Made by a program: the position numbers and the translations under genes. A stretch of 33,168 nt of DNA from Ga0074130 sp035492055. GTDB lineage: Bacteria; Pseudomonadota; Gammaproteobacteria; Burkholderiales; Rhodocyclaceae. The stretch's first letter is position 1; each line of letters opens with the position of its first letter. The notes under the pieces are model-generated. The model did no database searches. It worked only from the letters and a program-made list of their open reading frames with translations, and was not told the DNA's origin. This document shows, one piece after another, positions 22,780-30,914 of this stretch. The DNA is taken from contig DATJJR010000024.1 of assembly GCA_035492055.1 (NCBI GenBank), forward strand, positions 1 through 33,168, read 5' to 3'.

Positions 22780-24375
22780 ATGAATGCTTTGTTCAGCCCT
22801 GCCCGACGTTTTCTTGATGCTTTGTCGCTCGGGCAGAAATTCCTGTTTCTTGTGCTGCTGCTGGGTTTCCCCTTCACGGCACTGGCCGCACTGGCCTATG
22901 TAGACATCTCAGGCGTTCTTGCGCTGCCGACATGGGTACGCTACACCCTCTGGCTCTGCATGGTCATCGCCGCTTCTGGCGCCTACCTTTTCATCGGCCT
23001 GTATCTCTCGCTGATGAACAGTACGCGAATTTTCGGCAGCGCCATTGCGCGCTTTGCCAAGGGTGATTTGTCAGCCCGCGCGCAACTCAAGACCCATGAC
23101 GAATTCGGTGCCACAGCAACGGCGTTCAACGGCATGGCCAAGGACATCAAGCGCATGATTGCCGATGTATCGAGCCAGGCCAGTGCTGTTTCGGATGCTG
23201 TCGTTAAGCTCTCCGATCAAACCACATCGATCGCCCAAGGTTCGCAACGTCAGAGCGATGCAGCCGCAAGCGTGGCAGCCACGGTCGAACAAGTCACGAC
23301 CAGCATCAATCTCGTCGCAACACAGGCCGCCGATACCGAATCCGTATCGCGCAAGGCAGCATTATTGTCCGACGAAGGTGCAGCCGTTGTACGTGAGGCC
23401 TCTGTCGAAATGACCCGTATTGCCGAATCATTCCGAACATCGTCTGATCGTGTCAACGAACTCGGCCGCCGTACCGAAGAAATCGGCGGAATCGTTCAAG
23501 TCATCAAGGAAATCGCCGACCAAACCAATCTGTTGGCACTGAATGCCGCCATCGAAGCAGCTCGTGCAGGTGAGACCGGCCGCGGCTTTGCGGTGGTGGC
23601 CGATGAAGTGCGCAAACTGGCCGAACGCACATCCAAGGCGACCAACGAGATCGGCGTAATGATCACCACCATCCAGAACGACATGGGAGCCGCCGTGTCG
23701 AGCATGGGCGTTGGTAGTGAACAAGTGCTGAAGGGCGTCGCGCTGGCGCAAAAGGCAGGTAACGCACTAGACGACATCAACCGCGGGGCGCAGGAAGCCG
23801 TGCAAATGGTGCACGAAATCGCCAACGCCGTTGGCGAGCAAAGTAGTGCCAGCACCAATATTGCAAACAACATCGAGCAGATCTCGGTCATGACCCAGGA
23901 GAACAGCGCGAGCCTTGATGAAATCTCCGCTGAGGCCGCCTCTCTCGAACGCAGCGCCGAGCACCTCAAGCAGGCGATCAGCGCCTTCTCCGGCGGCACG
24001 GCCAACGATGCGAAGGCTTTGGTCGAAAAGGCCATCAGCACCATCACCTCGAACGGCAAACAGACAGCCTTTGCCAAATTCAACGATCCGCACGGCCCGT
24101 TCGTCGACCGTGACCTCTACATTTTCGTCTACGGCATGGACGGAGTCGTCCAGGCACACGGCGGCAATCCGACACTGATCGGCAAGAACATGCTCTCGGC
24201 CGTGGATGCACATGGCAAGCACTTCGTGCAGGAGCGTATTGCCCTGGCGCAACGCGATGGGAGCGGCTGGCAGGATTACATGTTCAAGAATCCGGAATCG
24301 GGTGAGGTCGAAAGCAAGACGTCGTTCATCCGCAGCATCGATGGACTCATCGTCGGTTGCGGTGTCTATAAATAA
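22780..24375 (+). CDS. Membrane chemoreceptor with C-terminal Cache-like domain
   Basis: A 531-residue methyl-accepting chemotaxis protein with an unusual order. Two membrane segments (about 21-41 and 54-77) are separated by only about a dozen residues, so there is almost no periplasmic sensor. A HAMP linker follows (about 78-130), then the signalling coiled coil with EIADQTNLLALNAAIEAARAG and VVADEVRKLAERT at its tip (about 241-287). The last part (about 405-531: ALVEKAISTITSNG, DLYIFVYGMDGVVQAHGGNP, then LIGKNMLSAVDAHGKHFV and the end SIDGLIVGCGVYK) resembles a single Cache domain. With no further membrane segment it must lie in the cytoplasm. Cache domains are normally extracytoplasmic, so this receptor probably samples an intracellular small molecule. 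A terminator follows 25 bases after the stop. Confidence 0.9.
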   Translation: MNALFSPARRFLDALSLGQKFLFLVLLLGFPFTALAALAYVDISGVLALPTWVRYTLWLCMVIAASGAYLFIGLYLSLMNSTRIFGSAIARFAKGDLSARAQLKTHDEFGATATAFNGMAKDIKRMIADVSSQASAVSDAVVKLSDQTTSIAQGSQRQSDAAASVAATVEQVTTSINLVATQAADTESVSRKAALLSDEGAAVVREASVEMTRIAESFRTSSDRVNELGRRTEEIGGIVQVIKEIADQTNLLALNAAIEAARAGETGRGFAVVADEVRKLAERTSKATNEIGVMITTIQNDMGAAVSSMGVGSEQVLKGVALAQKAGNALDDINRGAQEAVQMVHEIANAVGEQSSASTNIANNIEQISVMTQENSASLDEISAEAASLERSAEHLKQAISAFSGGTANDAKALVEKAISTITSNGKQTAFAKFNDPHGPFVDRDLYIFVYGMDGVVQAHGGNPTLIGKNMLSAVDAHGKHFVQERIALAQRDGSGWQDYMFKNPESGEVESKTSFIRSIDGLIVGCGVYK

Positions 24376-24400
24376 CGACGCAACCGTACATCCGGCCCAT

Positions 24401-24425
24401 AAAAACCCGCTCCGGCGGGTTTTTT
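24401..24425 (+). terminator. Rho-independent terminator after the Cache chemoreceptor
   Basis: AAAAACCCGC (24401-24410) and GCGGGTTTTT (24415-24424) pair around loop TCCG, with one further T. The A-rich left arm makes it bidirectional. Confidence 0.9.
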
Positions 24426-24574
24426 ATTGCCCATGCAAAGTGCAGCAGCACATGACAGATGCACCCGAACAGGGCGACTCGCAACAATGTCCATGTGCGC
24501 TTCAAACCAATCCGCAAGTTTTTTCGTCACGCAAAAAAAAGCGTCCCATCGTCCTAAAACCATGACAAACAAAG

Positions 24575-24592
24575 CTTTCACGAAACTTTCAC
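24575..24592 (+). promoter_or_regulatory. Tandem CTTTCAC direct repeat upstream of the RND operon
   Basis: CTTTCAC (24575-24581) and CTTTCAC (24586-24592) are identical and 11 bases apart, one helical turn. This is the geometry of OmpR/PhoB-type response-regulator boxes. It lies 80 bases before the first gene of the efflux operon. No two-component genes are in the window. Confidence 0.4.
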
Positions 24593-24672
24593 CACATGCG
24601 CATGTCTGAGCGGAACCTGTCACGCGACGTCGTCGCTTTCTACGTGGCCGGTATTTTGCTCAGCAAGGACAC

Positions 24673-25908
24673 ATGAACCCGAAATGCGCACGTCACTCCC
24701 TTCCCTTCATCTTTCTCATCTTGGCCGCATCCGCGCTGGCCGACACACCCGCATACACACGGGAACAACTGGAAAGTCTGGCGCGCGCCTCCAGTCCTGC
24801 GATTCTCGCCGCACGTAACCAAATCGAGACGGCGGCGGCAGCTGTCCGCACGGCCGGGGCATGGCCAAATCCTGAAATCGAATACCAAAAAGGCGATGGC
24901 CGGGCGCGCCAGATCACAGGCGTCCCTGGCAAGGTCGAGACGTACACCATTACCCAGCCCATCGACATGCCTTGGGTGCGCAATGCACGGATCGGCGCAG
25001 CAGAGGCCGGCCTCGCATCTGCTCAAGCACTCGGCCGAGGGCTTGTGTCCGACGTCATTGCACGCATCCGCCTGCGTTACTTCGATGTGCTGCGCCGCCA
25101 GGCCGAGGTCAAGGCTGCGGAAGAAGATCTGACGCAAATGGAAAGCGTGCGCGACCGCATCGCACTACGCGTCGAAGTCGGAGAAGCGCCGCGTTTCGAA
25201 CTGGTCAAGGCCGATGCAGAAATGCTCAACGCACAGAAGAATGCATACACCGCAAATCTGCGTGTGAACCAGTCACGCACTGCGCTCCGCGCGCTCATCG
25301 GCCCGGCGCTGCCTGCCGATTACATGCTGCAAGGGCAGTTGCAGGATGTATTGACCATCAAGGACCTCGACGGCCTGCGCAATGAAATTCGCGACAGCAA
25401 TCCCGACGTGTTGCGTGCTCGTGCCGAACAAGAGCGCGCGACCCGCCTGCTGGCACAGGAAAAAGCCAAACGTCTGCCCACCTTTGCACTGCGCGGCAGC
25501 AAGGAAAACGACCCGGATCTGAGCACATCGCGCATCGGCGTGGTGATGACGATTCCGTTGTGGGACAGGCGTAGCGGCCCGGTGGACGAGGCCCGCGCCA
25601 ATCTCGCCCGTGCCGACAATGAGCTGGCCGGTGCGGAATTCTCGCTCGACAGCAATATCGCCATCGCCTACGAGCAATACCAAATCACGCTCGCACAAGT
25701 CAACGCGCTCGAATCCGGCATCGTGCGGCAGGCGGAGAACGCCTTGCGCATCGCCGAGAACGCCTATCGATTCGGCGAGCGCGGCATTCTCGATGTGCTT
25801 GATGCACAGCGTGTCTATCGCGCCGCACGCAGCGAACTGATCAACGCACGCTACGAGGCTGCCTCGACCTGGACCGAACTCGAGCGCCTGCGTGCAAATA
25901 CCAACTGA
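24673..25908 (+). CDS. Outer-membrane efflux channel, CzcC/CusC-like (TolC family)
   Basis: The outer-membrane channel of a tripartite metal efflux pump. It has 411 residues, starting at an ATG with AAGGA five bases upstream. A signal peptide (MNPKCARHSLPFIFLILAAS, then ALA) is probably cut before DTPAYT. The mature protein is largely helical with the duplicated outer-membrane efflux repeats: PAILAARNQIETAAAAVRTA and later RIAENAYRFGERGILDVLDA, a typical TolC-family signature near the C-terminus. There is no lipobox, unlike CusC. The next gene starts 19 bases after the stop. The substrate cannot be told from the channel itself. Confidence 0.92.
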   Translation: MNPKCARHSLPFIFLILAASALADTPAYTREQLESLARASSPAILAARNQIETAAAAVRTAGAWPNPEIEYQKGDGRARQITGVPGKVETYTITQPIDMPWVRNARIGAAEAGLASAQALGRGLVSDVIARIRLRYFDVLRRQAEVKAAEEDLTQMESVRDRIALRVEVGEAPRFELVKADAEMLNAQKNAYTANLRVNQSRTALRALIGPALPADYMLQGQLQDVLTIKDLDGLRNEIRDSNPDVLRARAEQERATRLLAQEKAKRLPTFALRGSKENDPDLSTSRIGVVMTIPLWDRRSGPVDEARANLARADNELAGAEFSLDSNIAIAYEQYQITLAQVNALESGIVRQAENALRIAENAYRFGERGILDVLDAQRVYRAARSELINARYEAASTWTELERLRANTN

Positions 25909-25927
25909 CATCTTCACGAACATCGCC

Positions 25928-27097
25928 ATGACTACTACCGCCATGACCCGGTCCGCTCGCTTCCTGCTGAAACCCGTTCTTCTGATGCTTATGCTTGTCG
26001 CACTTAGCGCCTGCAACAAAAAGAACGCACCGGAAGAGGATGAGACAAAGCCTGACCCGATGGTCGTCAATGCCACAGGTCCGTTGCTCGCACAGGTCAA
26101 AGTGGCCGAGGCGAGTACGGCACCGGTCAGCGACGTGCTCCGTGTCGCCGGACGCATCGACTTCGATGAGCAGCGCCTCGCGCGCATTGGCTCCAGCGTC
26201 AACGGGCGTGTCACCGACCTCAACGTACAACTCGGCCAGCATGTGAACAAAGGCGAAGTGCTGGCAAAGCTGCACAGCAGCGAATTGTCGACTGCACAAC
26301 TCACTTATCTGAAAGCACGTGCCCAGATGGAACTGGCGCGCCGCGGCGCCGAACGAGCGCAATCGCTCTATGCAACCGACGTGATCAGCAGCGCGGAACT
26401 GCAACGCCGCACCAGCGAATTCGAAGTCGCCAGTGCAGAAACACGCGCGGCGCGCGACCAGTTGCGCGTGCTTGGCCTGCCGCAAGGGAGCATCGATGAG
26501 TTGAGCAAGAGCGGCGCCATCGACTCCATCGCCCCCGTCGTCTCGACCATCAAGGGTGTCGTCGTCGATCGCAAGGTCGCCGTCGGCCAGGTTGTGCAAC
26601 CTGCCGACAATCTTTTTGTCGTCGCCGATCTGTCGCGTCTGTGGGCGGTTGCGCAAGTACCAGAACAACAAGTCAGCCAGGTACAGGAAGGCCAGTCGGT
26701 ACGCATCGAAGTCCCGGCGCTCAACAATGAACATCTGCTCGGCAAACTGATCTATGTCGGGCAAACCATCAATCCGGACACACGTACCGTACTCGTACGT
26801 ACCGAACTCGATAACCACGACGGTCGCCTCAAGCCGGCAATGCTGGCTTCGATGCTGATTCAGTCTGCGCCCGTGGAACAACTCGTCGTGCCGCTGTCCG
26901 CCATCGTTCGAGAGGATGACAGCGACCACGTGTTCATCGCGCTGGACGACCATCAATTCCGTCTGACGCGAGTAAAGCTGGGACCCGAATCAAACGGTCA
27001 TCGCGTTGTACTTGAAGGTCTCAAGGTGGGTGAAAAGATCGTTATCGAAGGCAGCTTCCACTTGAACAACGAACGTAATCGTCAGGACGCCGAATAA
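25928..27097 (+). CDS. RND efflux periplasmic adaptor lipoprotein, CzcB-like
   Basis: The membrane-fusion protein that links pump and channel. I take ATG 25928 (389 residues); an in-frame ATG at 25892 overlaps the channel gene, and neither has a clear Shine-Dalgarno. The signal sequence ends in lipobox LSAC, so Cys29 is probably lipidated. A barrel-sandwich/lipoyl-like half (SSVNGRVTDLNVQLGQHVNKGEVL), a helical hairpin (about residues 110-165) and the second half (IKGVVVDRKVAVGQVV) follow, then the beta-barrel and membrane-proximal domains (TINPDTRTVLVRTELDN). No metal-binding His or Met cluster is visible after the lipobox, unlike CusB. Its TAA overlaps the ATG of the pump gene by one base. 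Confidence 0.92.
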   Translation: MTTTAMTRSARFLLKPVLLMLMLVALSACNKKNAPEEDETKPDPMVVNATGPLLAQVKVAEASTAPVSDVLRVAGRIDFDEQRLARIGSSVNGRVTDLNVQLGQHVNKGEVLAKLHSSELSTAQLTYLKARAQMELARRGAERAQSLYATDVISSAELQRRTSEFEVASAETRAARDQLRVLGLPQGSIDELSKSGAIDSIAPVVSTIKGVVVDRKVAVGQVVQPADNLFVVADLSRLWAVAQVPEQQVSQVQEGQSVRIEVPALNNEHLLGKLIYVGQTINPDTRTVLVRTELDNHDGRLKPAMLASMLIQSAPVEQLVVPLSAIVREDDSDHVFIALDDHQFRLTRVKLGPESNGHRVVLEGLKVGEKIVIEGSFHLNNERNRQDAE

Positions 27098-30000
27098 TGA
27101 TTGAGTCGTTGATACGCCTGGCGTTACAACAGCGTCTAATCGTTGCCGTGCTGGCAGTGGCATCACTGTTTGCCGGGATTTACGCCACACGCTCCTTGTC
27201 AGTCGACGCCTTCCCCGACGTCACCAACGTACAGGTGCAGATCGCAACAGAGGCAGCAGGACGTTCGCCGGAGGAAATCGAACGTTTTGCAACGGTGCCG
27301 CTTGAGATCGCCATGACCGGCTTGCCCGGCCTCACCGAAATGCGCTCGTTGAACAAGCCCGGTTTGTCATTGATCACGCTCGTATTCACCGACAGAACCA
27401 ATGTTTACTTCGCACGCCAATTGGTCATGGAGCGCCTGCTTGAAGTGACGCCTCGCCTGCCAGCAGGCATCGTGCCCGTGCTCGGCCCTGTTTCCACAGG
27501 GTTGGGCGAGGTCTATCAATACACGCTGGAGCGACCTGACGACAACGGCCGCCCACTCAGCCGCGAAGAACTGACACAGCGACGCATTGTGCAGGATTGG
27601 GTGTTGCGTCCAATGTTGCGCTCGATTTCCGGTGTTGCAGAAATCAACTCTATCGGCGGGTACGAAAAGCAATATCAAATTCTCGTCGATCCTGATCGTC
27701 TCCACCACTACGACATTCAGCTGCATGATGTGTATCAGGCCGTCGAACATAACAACGCTAATTCCAGCGGAGGTATTCTGCCGCAACAGTCAGAGCAATA
27801 TCTGATTCGCGGCATCGGCCTTGTTCACGATCTCGATGACCTCAATCAAATCGTGATCAAGGAACGCGACGGCACACCGGTCTATTTGCGCGACGTGGCC
27901 ACAGTCACACTCGGTCAAATGGTGCGTTCCGGTGCGATGCTCAAGAATGGACAGACCGAGACCGTCGGCGCCATCGTCATGATGCTGGCAGGCGGCAACG
28001 CAAAGGATGTGGTGAGCCGCATCAAGGCACGCATCAAGGAAATCAACGACAAGGGCATATTGCCTGACGGGCTCAAGGTCGTGCCGTTCTACGATCGTTC
28101 CGAGCTGGTTGATGCCGCCTTGTGGACCGTGAGTAAGGTTTTGCTCGAAGGCGTCGTCTTTGTCGTCATCGTGCTGTTCCTGTTTCTCGGCGACGTGCGC
28201 TCCTCGCTGATCGTTGTCGCCACGCTGATTCTCACACCGTTGCTGACCTTCCTCGCGATGAACAAGCTCGGCATTTCCGCCAACCTGATGTCGCTGGGCG
28301 GCCTCGCCATTGCCATCGGACTGATGGTCGATGGCTCGGTCGTGATGGTGGAAAACGCTTATGCACGACTGGGCGATCCGGACAATGCTGGCGAACGTCC
28401 CATTCGCGTCATCCTGCGTGCCGTCACCGAAGTCGCCACACCCGTAGTGTTCGGCGTTGGCATCATCATTCTGGTTTTCCTGCCGCTCATGACACTCCAA
28501 GGCATGGAAGGCAAGATGTTTGCGCCTCTGGCCTACACCATCGCCATCGCGCTGACGATCTCACTGATTCTATCGCTGGTGTTATCACCGGTACTGTCGT
28601 CGTATCTGCTCAAACCACCGGCCCATCATGGCGACCATGACACACCGATCATTCGGGCGATGAAGTCGCGCTTCATGCCGCTGCTTGAACGCGCCATGAA
28701 CAACGAGAAACGTACCGTCATGCTGACGCTCGGCGTGTTCGGCTTGGTGCTCGTGCTGATTCCTTTTCTCGGCACCGCCTTCATTCCTTCCATGAAGGAA
28801 GGCAGCATCATGCCCTTCCTCACGCGCGTACCGAACATTTCGCTTGAGGAGTCGATCAAGATGGAAATGCAAGCATCCAAACTCGCCATGGAAGTACCCG
28901 GCGTCAAGTCCATCGTCGCGGTCGTTGGTCGTGGCGAATCACCAGCCGACCCGCAAGGCACTAACGAGTCCTCACCTATCGCCAGCCTCAAACCCAAGGA
29001 TGAATGGCCCGATGGCTGGAATCAGGACGACATTGCCGAAGCGATTCGCAAGAAACTGGCCGTACTGCCGGGCGTGCAACTCTCGATGGATCAGCCTATT
29101 TCCCAGCGCGTCGCAGAAATGGTAACCGGTGTGAAATCGGACATCGCAGTCAAGGTCTTTGGCGACAATCTTGATGAACTGCGTACGATCGCCGGCCAGA
29201 TCGCCAAGGTCGCCCAATCGATTCCCGGCGCACAGGACATGCGCGTCGAAAAAGTATCCGGTCAGCAGTACCTTGAAATCGAGATTGATCGGCAGGCCAT
29301 TGCCCGCCTGGGCCTCAATGTTGCCGATGTAAACGACGTGATCGAAACTGCCATCGGCGGCAAGGAAGCCACCGAAATCTACGAAGGCGAACGTCGCTTC
29401 CCTGCTGTGTTGCGGCTGCCGGAGCAATTCCGCAACAACATCGAAGCCATCTCGAACATCCTGCTCGAATCACGTACCGGGGCGCGCGCCCGGCTTGCCG
29501 ACATTGCACATATCCACGTTGCCGACGGACCGGCGCAAATTTCGCGCGAACTCGGCAAACGCCGCATCGTTGTTGGCGTCAACGTCAAGGGCCGTGACCT
29601 CGGCGGTTTCGTCAAGGAATTGCAGGCCAAGGTTGATCGCAAGATCAAACTGCCTGAAGGGTATTACCTCGAATGGGGCGGTCAGTTCCAGAACATGGAA
29701 CGTGCCATGGGCCACTTGATGATCATCGTACCGATCACCATCGCTGCCATCTTTTTCCTGCTGTTCCTGCTCTTCCATTCAGTCCGCATGGCATCGCTCA
29801 TCATTCTCGTGCTGCCTTTCGCATCGATGGGCGGCATTATCGGATTGTTCGTATCAGGCGAGTATTTATCAGTACCAGCATCAGTCGGCTTCATCGCACT
29901 CTGGGGCATCGCTGTGCTCAATGGCGTAGTGCTGGTCTCGTGCATCCGGGGACTGCGCGTGAACGGTCTCGGCGTACGCGAAGCGGTGATCGAAGGCGTG

Positions 30001-30207
30001 CGCCAGCGCTTCCGGCCGGTCATGATGACGGCCACGGTCGCCATGCTCGGCCTGATTCCATTCCTGTTCTCCGAAGGCCCCGGCTCGGAAGTTCAACGAC
30101 CGCTTGCCATCGTCGTGATCGGCGGCCTCATTACCTCTACATTGCTGACGTTGGTCGTATTGCCCACCTTGTATCGCTGGTTCGACGAAAAAGAGGCTGA
30201 AGCATGA
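27097..30207 (+). CDS. Heavy-metal RND efflux pump, CzcA/CusA family
   Basis: A proton-driven inner-membrane transporter of 1036 residues, the usual size. N-terminal MIESLIRLALQQRLIV begins TM1, and the periplasmic porter domains include VDAFPDVTNVQVQI and PAGIVPVLGPVSTGLGEVYQ. The TM4 proton-relay stretch reads GGLAIAIGLMVDGSVVMVEN (about 402-421, Asp412). It lacks the DFG...IVDGAV signature of CzcA-type Zn/Co/Cd pumps and is nearer the CusA pattern, but with VDG instead of VDA. The porter segment QRVAEMVTGVKSDIAVKVFG looks CzcA-like. Of the three copper-binding Met of CusA, by my recollected alignment only one is clearly kept. Substrate therefore stays open; divalent Ni/Co is favoured by the rcn neighbours. 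The gene overlaps the PII-like gene by ATGA. Confidence 0.95.
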   Translation: MIESLIRLALQQRLIVAVLAVASLFAGIYATRSLSVDAFPDVTNVQVQIATEAAGRSPEEIERFATVPLEIAMTGLPGLTEMRSLNKPGLSLITLVFTDRTNVYFARQLVMERLLEVTPRLPAGIVPVLGPVSTGLGEVYQYTLERPDDNGRPLSREELTQRRIVQDWVLRPMLRSISGVAEINSIGGYEKQYQILVDPDRLHHYDIQLHDVYQAVEHNNANSSGGILPQQSEQYLIRGIGLVHDLDDLNQIVIKERDGTPVYLRDVATVTLGQMVRSGAMLKNGQTETVGAIVMMLAGGNAKDVVSRIKARIKEINDKGILPDGLKVVPFYDRSELVDAALWTVSKVLLEGVVFVVIVLFLFLGDVRSSLIVVATLILTPLLTFLAMNKLGISANLMSLGGLAIAIGLMVDGSVVMVENAYARLGDPDNAGERPIRVILRAVTEVATPVVFGVGIIILVFLPLMTLQGMEGKMFAPLAYTIAIALTISLILSLVLSPVLSSYLLKPPAHHGDHDTPIIRAMKSRFMPLLERAMNNEKRTVMLTLGVFGLVLVLIPFLGTAFIPSMKEGSIMPFLTRVPNISLEESIKMEMQASKLAMEVPGVKSIVAVVGRGESPADPQGTNESSPIASLKPKDEWPDGWNQDDIAEAIRKKLAVLPGVQLSMDQPISQRVAEMVTGVKSDIAVKVFGDNLDELRTIAGQIAKVAQSIPGAQDMRVEKVSGQQYLEIEIDRQAIARLGLNVADVNDVIETAIGGKEATEIYEGERRFPAVLRLPEQFRNNIEAISNILLESRTGARARLADIAHIHVADGPAQISRELGKRRIVVGVNVKGRDLGGFVKELQAKVDRKIKLPEGYYLEWGGQFQNMERAMGHLMIIVPITIAAIFFLLFLLFHSVRMASLIILVLPFASMGGIIGLFVSGEYLSVPASVGFIALWGIAVLNGVVLVSCIRGLRVNGLGVREAVIEGVRQRFRPVMMTATVAMLGLIPFLFSEGPGSEVQRPLAIVVIGGLITSTLLTLVVLPTLYRWFDEKEAEA

Positions 30208-30545
30208 AAGAAATCAAAGCCATCATCCGCCCCAACAAACTTAATACCTTGCGTGACAAACTCATGCAAGTGTCTGGCTTCCCTGGCATGACAATCACCA
30301 AAGTCGAGGGATGCAGTGCACCGACACGCAATCTTTCCGGCGGCAGGGTCAAGGACGAACTGGTCGATTTCACACCTAAAGTGCGTGTCGAAATCGTCGC
30401 GCCCGACGAAGCAGTTGAAGCGTTGGTGGAATGCATCACCAGCGTCAGCCAGACCGGCCAGATCGGCGATGGTCTGATCTGGGTTGCCGATGTCGAGCGC
30501 GCCTGGTTCCTGTACAAGAGCGTGCCCGGCAAGCCACCCATCTGA
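30204..30545 (+). CDS. PII-like signal protein linked to the metal efflux pump (PII-NG type)
   Basis: A 113-residue protein of the GlnB/PII superfamily; the ATG overlaps the pump stop (ATGA), with GAGG eight bases before. MKEIKAIIRPNKLNTLRDKL is the beta1-alpha1 start, and VDFTPKVRVEIVAPDEAVEALVECI is typical PII. The T-loop region (about 37-55, GCSAPTRNLSGGRVKDEL) has no Tyr at the uridylylation position. The B-loop reads TGQIGDGLIWV (84-94) where GlnB has TGKIGDGKIFV, so both phosphate-contacting Lys are gone. This points to a role other than nitrogen control. A PII subgroup called PII-NG has been described as encoded beside RND metal pumps, and this gene fits. It may gate the pump or sense a nucleotide or metal; the function is unproven. 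Confidence 0.85.
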   Translation: MKEIKAIIRPNKLNTLRDKLMQVSGFPGMTITKVEGCSAPTRNLSGGRVKDELVDFTPKVRVEIVAPDEAVEALVECITSVSQTGQIGDGLIWVADVERAWFLYKSVPGKPPI

Positions 30546-30551
30546 GTTTGT

Positions 30552-30821
30552 TTACTTCAGGTAAGAACGCATGACCTGAAGCACAACCGCCATCTCCTCT
30601 TCCCGCTGCGTCTGCTCCGGCGCATGAACGACGTGATCGATCATGTGCCCTTCAATGACGGCTGACATGAGGCCATTTACAGCCCCGCGAATCGCAGCAA
30701 TCTGCTGCAACGTCGCAACGCAATCTCCTTCTTCATCGAGCTGAACCTCAAGCGCACGCATCTGCCCTTGTATGCGTCGAACGCGGGCCAACAGTTTTGA
30801 CTTGTCTCGCACCGTATGCAT
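30552..30821 (-). CDS. rcnR: Nickel/cobalt-responsive repressor RcnR (CsoR/RcnR family)
   Basis: An 89-residue all-helical tetrameric repressor that releases DNA when it binds Ni(II) or Co(II). AAGAGG before the ATG at 30821 fixes the start; the frame extends upstream to 31067 but crosses the divergent promoter and rcnA. MHTVRDKSKLLARVRRIQGQ and LQQIAAIRGAVNGLM are close to E. coli RcnR. The metal ligands His2, Cys34, His59 and His63 match the RcnR set (His3, Cys35, His60, His64), not the Cys-His-Cys set of copper CsoR. It is divergent from rcnA, with the operator in between, and converges on the PII-like gene with six bases between the stops. Confidence 0.93.
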   Translation of the reverse strand: MHTVRDKSKLLARVRRIQGQMRALEVQLDEEGDCVATLQQIAAIRGAVNGLMSAVIEGHMIDHVVHAPEQTQREEEMAVVLQVMRSYLK

Positions 30822-30847
30822 GATCTGCCTCTTAACGAGCATAAGGA

Positions 30848-30868
30848 ATATACTATGGGGGAGTATAT
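30848..30868. promoter_or_regulatory. RcnR-type operator (A/T arms flanking a G-tract)
   Basis: ATATACT (30848-30854) and AGTATAT (30862-30868) are perfect 7-bp arms around ATGGGGG. This is the TACT-(G-tract)-AGTA layout of RcnR and related repressors. It lies 27 bases before the rcnR start and 47 before rcnA, and both strands carry TATACT, a plausible -10, so binding would block both promoters. Confidence 0.85.
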
Positions 30869-30914
30869 ACGCACGAGCACATCCTGAGGCTCTGCATTTT
30901 GGCAAAGACCTGTC

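Noticed and set aside
24427..24609. 60-codon plus-strand frame upstream of the RND operon, with a few Cys and His
   Set aside because: No ribosome-binding site, no family resemblance, and the response-regulator-like repeat lies inside it.
25841..26956. 371-codon minus-strand frame across the adaptor gene
   Set aside because: Shadow of the CzcB-like adaptor; no start signal or recognisable domain.
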